DNA of 11,369 bases, taken from assembly GCA_041648755.1 (NCBI GenBank), contig JBAZOJ010000112.1, positions 1 through 11,369 of the forward strand, in the 5' to 3' direction. This stretch comes from JBAZOJ01 sp041648755 (GTDB taxonomy: Bacteria; Planctomycetota; B143-G9). The position numbers and the translations under genes were made by a program. This document shows positions 7,136 through 11,369 of the stretch, piece by piece. How positions within the stretch are numbered: the stretch's first letter is position 1; each line of letters starts with the position of its first letter. The notes beneath the pieces are model-generated. The model saw nothing but the letters and a program-made list of their open reading frames with translations, had not been told where the DNA came from and ran no database searches.

Positions 7136-10100
7136 ATGAAGGCGAAGTTCACGATTCTGGCTGCCCTTGCGGCGATTGCCATCATTTTCGGTGGCTGCGT
7201 GCAGTCTGCCCAGGCGGACTACTATTACTATGTCGGCAGCGGCAACCCATACGACGGCAGCATATACGGCGATACGGGCGGTTACTACTATGACGGGTAC
7301 TGGATCTACTCTGAAGTACCCTATACGTACGAGTTCGGAGACGGCTCTGCGTACTATTGCACCGGCTACGACATGTACGACTACTATTATGGGTACTACC
7401 TCGGTAGTGGCAGCGACTACTGGGTGAATTTTCCAATCTACCAAGACACCTACGTATATTTCAACTTCAGCTATGGTTACTACCTGACCATATCGACCGA
7501 CGTATGGAGCACATATGGCGACGGCGAGGGCTGGTACTATGATGGCTACTACATAAACGCATACACGAACGACCCGATCCAGGACGGCGACATTCTGTAC
7601 TATTGCACAGGATGGACGGCCTACGCCGATTGGTACGGCTACAACATGTACAGCGGAAGCTACTACTATGCCAGTTTCCCGATGTACTACGGCCCGATCA
7701 CCCTCACCTGGACCTGGGAAAAATACTACTACCTCAGGGTCTATTCCGATATTGGTGAAGTCTCGCCGGGAGGTGATGGTGAAGGGTGGTACTACGATGG
7801 CTCGACGGTGACGGCGACAATTGACCAGACGTACATTCTGGTGGACGGACAGATGCGCTACAACTGCACCGGGTACACAGCATCCGGCGCGACCTCTAAC
7901 GGGACGACTGCCGAGGCTTCTTTCAGTATCACCGAGCCCACCACGATCACATTCACATGGGAGATCCAGTGGTACTTCGATGCCAGCATTGGTACTGCCG
8001 GAGTCAGCACGACTGTCCAGGGGAATGGGGCAGGTTGGTACTCCGATGGCTCTACAGTGAGAGCGCTGGTTGCAACCACCGTTGGATTAAGCCCCGGCGT
8101 TCGGTGGTACACCTCTGGCTGCACCGTTGGTGGGGATGCGTCATTCACGCCAGCCGCCACCTACGATACCGGTGACTTCACAATCAACTCCTATACCACG
8201 GTGGTCTTTACATACAGCTACCAGTACCAATACACCGCCACGTCAGACCGTTCTCTGATCGTCGGTTCGCAGTCCGGCTGGTTCGATGAAGGGGCTTCCA
8301 TAGAGAGTTCGGTGGCCACGCCTACTGCGCCCGTCGGTGGCATACGATATGACTGCCGTGGCTGGTCGGGGACTGGTTCGATTGGCAATGGCACAACCAT
8401 CAACACGGGGACGTTCACAATCAACTCACCGACCACGGTGACCTTCACATGGCAACTCCAATACTTGTACACTGTTGACACGGGCAGACCAACGGTCCCG
8501 GCCCTATACAGCAACACGGGTTGGTACGACGACGGAACACCGCTACACACCGCAGTTCAACTGCATGACGTTATTGTTCCAAACAAGGAACGCTTTGAGT
8601 GCCGTGGATTTTCAGCCACAGGCAGCGCCCTGACATCAGCTTCGCTTGACACCGGCACATTCACGCTTGGTGCGCCCACGACTGTTACGTTCAAATGGCA
8701 GCAGCAGTTCACTGTGACGATCGTATCGCCTGGCATCGAAGTTTTTGGGACCCAGTCCGGATGGTATGACGCGGGCACCGAGGTTATATCGACGACTGCG
8801 GAGATATGCTACACAACCCAGGGCACGCGTTACGTGCTGCTCGGCTGGACCATCGACGCCGACGGCACGATCACGAACGGGACCGGAACGTCGATTCCGG
8901 TCTATTCTCTGAACAAGGCGCTCGTCATAACGTGGAATCGCCAGCGGCAATTCAAGTTTGATGCTGCAACGGCCTACTCCGTGCTTACCGGCACAGCACC
9001 CGACTGGTACAACGAGGGTCAGTCGATCACCGTTGGAGTGGATGAGAGCCTCATATACGCGAGCCCGCGTTCAAGGGCAAACTGCAAAGGTTTTACCGCT
9101 GTCGGCGGCGCAGTGGAGAGCTCCGAAGATATCTCCGTGACCTTTGACCTTACCGCTCCGACCAGCATCACCTACATCTGGACGATTGAGCACGACGTGA
9201 TCATCAACTGCACGAACGGCTCCGCTTCGCCGGAGTCGGGTTGGTATGAGGCAGGTGCGGTGGTTGACCTGAACGCATCGGCCAATGAACCCATGCCAGG
9301 GCAACGGTTTATATGGGTTGGCTGGCAGGGAAGCGGAGAAGGCTCCGTCACGACGTCCGATGGTCCGGAAGCACAAATAACAGTATTCTCGCCTATCACT
9401 GAGAACGCTGTCTACAAAGTCCAGTATTATCTCACACTTGCCTCCGCCCCGGTGGGCGGCACTTTCATCCCCGATGCTACGGGCTGGCACGATGAAGGCG
9501 AACTCATCGAGGTTCGTGCTGTGGCCCCGCAGACCACGACCGGAATGCGCTACCAGTTGTCCTGGGTCGGCGCTGGCGCAGGTTCATATTCTGAGGATCT
9601 CAGCGCATTCACACTGAATCCGATCACTATCCGGATGAGGGAAGCCATCATTCAGACAGCGGTTTGGGGTCAGCAGTACAGCCTGACAGTCCTCAACCCC
9701 GCCGGTTACGGCGTAGCGGTACCTTCTGTCGGCACTTACTGGTTCTACCCGGGCGAGACCGTCTCGGGCGTAATTACGCCTTTCGATACTAAGAATAGAA
9801 TGACCGGGTACATCGGCACGGGCGGTGCACCCAGTGGCAGCACCAATTCCTACAGCTTCGCGTTGAATGCCCCCGGCACAATTACGTGGCAGTGGGCAAG
9901 CCGCACGAGCCCCGTCGAAGAAGAATGGAATGCTCCGGTCAGGTTCCTTGGCGAAACCGCGAGCCTCATTGATATGGTTCGCGATTCATCGGGAACTCCG
10001 TACATTGCCTACTACTCGACCAACTCAGGCTCGATCAAGCTTGCGACAGTAGTCGGCGCGGGAACCAAGGTTGACGCGGAAGCAAGCGTTCAGACCTGGT

Positions 10101-11197
10101 CGGTGAAGGTTGTTGTGGAGGCCATCGACGACATCGACGCGCTTCGCGTTGCGATTTCCCCCGACGGGGATCTGTTCATTGCATATCACGTCTCCACATC
10201 GAATACGCTGTTCTTTGGCTACAAGACTGTCTCCGGGTGGACAATTGCGCCCGTTGTTGAAGTCGCCGACAAGGGCATGGCTCTGACAGCCCTTTCCGAT
10301 GGCACGGCCATCGTGGTCTGCCGCGATGCTCTCTCAGGTAACATCGTCAGGATGCACTATATGGGCGGTACCTATGACAGCAAAACCGTTGTCCGGGCGC
10401 TCAATGGCGTTACCAGCCTTGACTACGGTATTGCAGAAGACAGTGGCATCGAGTGGGTGGCCTATGCCGATTCGGCCAGGAATCTGCTTGCTTCCGTGAA
10501 ATTGCTGGGTGAGTGGCAGACTACCTCGATCGGCGATAATGCCGTGAGTGTGAATCTTGCCCTCGGCCCTTCCGGCGTACCTTTTGTCACAGCGCTCTCG
10601 AGCAGAAATCTCGACGGAACTTCATCTCTTCAGCTTTACTACATCTCCCGTGGATCATGGGAATCAGTCCTGTACGGCAGTGGCATGCTCGGAACTTCCT
10701 GCGGCCTTGTCGCGGATGGTTTGGGCAATGCGTACATCTCTGTCGCTAAGGATGGTCAACTCATGTACTCGTCATGGGATGGCCAGGCGTTTGTTGACAA
10801 CGTGATTGACTCAGGATTGGTCAACACAGACTTGGCGTCCTCAGCTTTCGACGGCAATTACAATGCCGGAATTGCCTACACCTTGAGCGGGACCGTCAGG
10901 TACGCCAATTACAAGGCCAATTCCATCAAGGCAGGCGACTACACCAGCGGCAGCACTGACAACGGTGGTGTCGTAACAAGTGGTGGTGGCGGCGGTTGCT
11001 TCGTAGCAACTGCAGCTTTCGGGACACTTGCCTCCGATTCAGTCGTTGCTTTCACCTCCATGCGCGATTCCTCAGTCATTTCGTCAACAAACGGCGCGAG
11101 CCTCATCAGCCTGTATTACGCCGTCTCCCCGAGTGTGGCAACCGCGATTTCCCGGACCGAGTCAGCAAGGGCAATCCTCCGCGCAATCCTGCAGTAA
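7136..11197 (+). CDS. Large secreted repeat protein with tyrosine-rich N-terminus, beta-propeller and CFI-type C-terminal box
   Basis: The protein has 1353 residues. Residues 1-27 form a signal peptide: Lys2/Lys4, hydrophobic core 5-20, and an AQA cleavage site before Asp28. Cys21 in IFGGC is a weaker lipobox alternative. Residues 29-923 hold eleven divergent repeats of 76-86 residues, each with a GWYxxG-like motif near its first third, R(Y/F)xCxG(W/F/Y) in the middle, and a strand such as TTVTFTW at the end. They resemble the divergent InlB B-type/bacterial repeat superfamily common in exported adhesins. Residues about 932-1262 show seven units of the kind SPDGDLFIAY...LFFGYK...GW, best read as a seven-bladed beta-propeller. 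A Gly-rich linker (1283-1287) leads to CFVATAAFGT (1288-1297), the CFI-type C-terminal box. It is probably a surface or matrix protein with binding functions; its ligand is unknown. It is its own transcription unit by its leader and terminator. Confidence 0.85.
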   Translation: MKAKFTILAALAAIAIIFGGCVQSAQADYYYYVGSGNPYDGSIYGDTGGYYYDGYWIYSEVPYTYEFGDGSAYYCTGYDMYDYYYGYYLGSGSDYWVNFPIYQDTYVYFNFSYGYYLTISTDVWSTYGDGEGWYYDGYYINAYTNDPIQDGDILYYCTGWTAYADWYGYNMYSGSYYYASFPMYYGPITLTWTWEKYYYLRVYSDIGEVSPGGDGEGWYYDGSTVTATIDQTYILVDGQMRYNCTGYTASGATSNGTTAEASFSITEPTTITFTWEIQWYFDASIGTAGVSTTVQGNGAGWYSDGSTVRALVATTVGLSPGVRWYTSGCTVGGDASFTPAATYDTGDFTINSYTTVVFTYSYQYQYTATSDRSLIVGSQSGWFDEGASIESSVATPTAPVGGIRYDCRGWSGTGSIGNGTTINTGTFTINSPTTVTFTWQLQYLYTVDTGRPTVPALYSNTGWYDDGTPLHTAVQLHDVIVPNKERFECRGFSATGSALTSASLDTGTFTLGAPTTVTFKWQQQFTVTIVSPGIEVFGTQSGWYDAGTEVISTTAEICYTTQGTRYVLLGWTIDADGTITNGTGTSIPVYSLNKALVITWNRQRQFKFDAATAYSVLTGTAPDWYNEGQSITVGVDESLIYASPRSRANCKGFTAVGGAVESSEDISVTFDLTAPTSITYIWTIEHDVIINCTNGSASPESGWYEAGAVVDLNASANEPMPGQRFIWVGWQGSGEGSVTTSDGPEAQITVFSPITENAVYKVQYYLTLASAPVGGTFIPDATGWHDEGELIEVRAVAPQTTTGMRYQLSWVGAGAGSYSEDLSAFTLNPITIRMREAIIQTAVWGQQYSLTVLNPAGYGVAVPSVGTYWFYPGETVSGVITPFDTKNRMTGYIGTGGAPSGSTNSYSFALNAPGTITWQWASRTSPVEEEWNAPVRFLGETASLIDMVRDSSGTPYIAYYSTNSGSIKLATVVGAGTKVDAEASVQTWSVKVVVEAIDDIDALRVAISPDGDLFIAYHVSTSNTLFFGYKTVSGWTIAPVVEVADKGMALTALSDGTAIVVCRDALSGNIVRMHYMGGTYDSKTVVRALNGVTSLDYGIAEDSGIEWVAYADSARNLLASVKLLGEWQTTSIGDNAVSVNLALGPSGVPFVTALSSRNLDGTSSLQLYYISRGSWESVLYGSGMLGTSCGLVADGLGNAYISVAKDGQLMYSSWDGQAFVDNVIDSGLVNTDLASSAFDGNYNAGIAYTLSGTVRYANYKANSIKAGDYTSGSTDNGGVVTSGGGGGCFVATAAFGTLASDSVVAFTSMRDSSVISSTNGASLISLYYAVSPSVATAISRTESARAILRAILQ
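7220..7744 (+). other. Tyrosine-rich segment (repeats 1-2 and start of 3)
   Basis: Residues 29-203 contain 50 tyrosines by my count, about 29%, in short runs such as YYYY, DYYYGYY and SGSYYY separated by Gly, Asp and Ser. The repeat framework is still recognisable (GWYYDG, YYCTG), so this is a specialised version of the repeat rather than an unrelated low-complexity tract. Lysine and arginine are nearly absent here, so the segment should be acidic. Confidence 0.85.
7220..9904 (+). repeat. Eleven tandem divergent coding repeats of about 80 residues
   Basis: By residue number of the protein starting at 7136, the units are 29-114, 115-196, 197-278, 279-363, 364-442, 443-524, 525-603, 604-685, 686-763, 764-847 and 848-923. 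Boundaries were set at the aromatic strand that follows each T-x-T-F-x-W end. Anchors are GW(Y/F)x(D/E)G, the central R(Y/F)xCxG, and the last strand. Repeats 10 and 11 are the most diverged; repeats 7, 9, 10 and 11 lack the central Cys. At the DNA level the copies are old: long exact matches are absent, and the longest I noticed is 14 bases, TTCACAATCAACTC at 8177-8190 and 8414-8427 (repeats 4 and 5). Confidence 0.85.
9929..10921 (+). other. Predicted seven-bladed beta-propeller domain of the repeat protein
   Basis: Seven successive units begin with a strand carrying a small residue plus D/G turn (DSSGTPYIAYY, SPDGDLFIAYH, LSDGTAIVVC, EDSGIEWVAYA, GPSGVPFVTAL, DGLGNAYISVA, DGNYNAGIAYT). Each continues with a second hydrophobic strand of the type LxxGYK or LYYISR, then often GxW. 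Spacing is roughly 40-50 residues. Seven blades is the commonest closed propeller size. No catalytic motif, such as sialidase Asp boxes, is clear. This is a pattern-based inference. Confidence 0.6.
10997..11194 (+). other. CFI-type C-terminal box (putative sorting/anchoring signal)
   Basis: After VTSGGGGG the last 66 residues read CFVATAAFGT, then a region with FTSMRDSSVI, LISLYYAVSPSVA and ARAILRAIL. This is the arrangement of the CFIATAAYGS ... LRxFRD ... YYxxSPxxA family found at the very end of many exported bacterial proteins, always after a low-complexity linker. The invariant Cys (Cys1288) suggests covalent processing or anchoring, but the processing enzyme is not known to me and none is in this window. 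There is no clear transmembrane helix with a basic tail as in LPXTG or PEP-CTERM signals. Confidence 0.75.
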
Positions 11198-11220
11198 CTG
11201 ACTCACTACTTACAGAATCC

Positions 11221-11252
11221 GAGGGCGGGCCTTGTGCCCGCCCTCTTTTTTT
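11221..11252 (+). terminator. Rho-independent terminator of the repeat-protein gene
   Basis: A perfect ten-pair stem, GAGGGCGGGC (11221-11230) with GCCCGCCCTC (11236-11245), has a five-base loop CTTGT and is followed directly by seven T (11246-11252). It begins 24 bases after the stop codon. The remaining 117 bases of the window (11253-11369) show no gene I can support. Confidence 0.95.
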
Positions 11253-11369
11253 GTGCCGCCGAGAGGCGTTTTTCATACGTCGGTATGGCGTCGTCCGGCT
11301 CGGACTGAGACTCCCCCTCCCGCAGAACGGCCACGCTCCGACTCCTCTCTTCAGGCTGCGGCAACACAT

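Noticed and set aside
7154..7198. Lipoprotein signal with Cys21 as the acylated residue
   Set aside because: The box reads FGGC, with Phe at -3 where Leu/Val/Ile/Ala is expected, and a good signal peptidase I site (AQA before Asp28) follows. Lipidation is not excluded, only less likely.
7220..9904. Phase-variable DNA tandem repeat
   Set aside because: The copies share protein motifs but not long identical DNA, and unit lengths vary from 76 to 86 residues, so slippage or recombination-based phase variation is unlikely.
11106..11369. Minus-strand open frame of 87 codons at the right edge
   Set aside because: It runs through the terminator and into the C-terminal box of the + strand gene, has Arg/Ser/Gly-rich composition typical of a shadow frame, and matches no family I know.

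Overview
The window is about 57% GC by impression and carries seven genes, all on the + strand. It looks like a chromosomal segment of an uncultivated, free-living bacterium, probably Gram-negative. Support for this is a sigma-54 factor, a tau-type DnaX with a zinc module, and a very large secreted repeat protein ending in a CFI-type C-terminal box. No rRNA or other marker allows a phylum call. I see no mobile element, tRNA, rRNA or CRISPR array.

Left two thirds (2-6898): one tightly packed gene row with gaps or overlaps of -38 to +2 bases. The order is dnaX (5' end cut by the window edge), ybaB/ebfC, recR, rpoN, a PP-loop tRNA-thiolation-type ATPase fused to an NFACT-R-like domain, an HD-domain phosphohydrolase-like protein, and an M16 (YfmH-like) metallopeptidase. 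dnaX-ybaB-recR is a classical replication/recombination cluster. The addition of rpoN, a tRNA-modification-type enzyme, an HD protein and a peptidase is less usual. Two TAATG stop/start overlaps and one zero-base junction suggest translational coupling from a promoter upstream of the window.

Intergenic leader (6899-7135): a plausible sigma-70-type promoter (TTGGTG, 17 bases, TATAAG) is followed by about 190 bases of likely 5' UTR. This holds nested and mutually exclusive hairpins and ends in a strong ribosome binding site.

Right third (7136-11197): one gene for a 1353-residue secreted protein. Its order is signal peptide, eleven divergent repeats of about 80 residues (residues 29-923), a predicted seven-bladed beta-propeller (about 932-1262), a glycine linker, and a C-terminal CFI-like box starting at Cys1288. 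The first two repeats are extremely tyrosine-rich (50 Tyr between residues 29 and 203). A perfect rho-independent terminator follows at 11221-11252. The last 117 bases hold nothing I can support.

The housekeeping block is well understood by family. The most unusual object is the surface protein with its tyrosine-rich repeats and structured leader. Second is the PP-loop/NFACT-R enzyme with its candidate iron-sulfur or persulfide cysteines.
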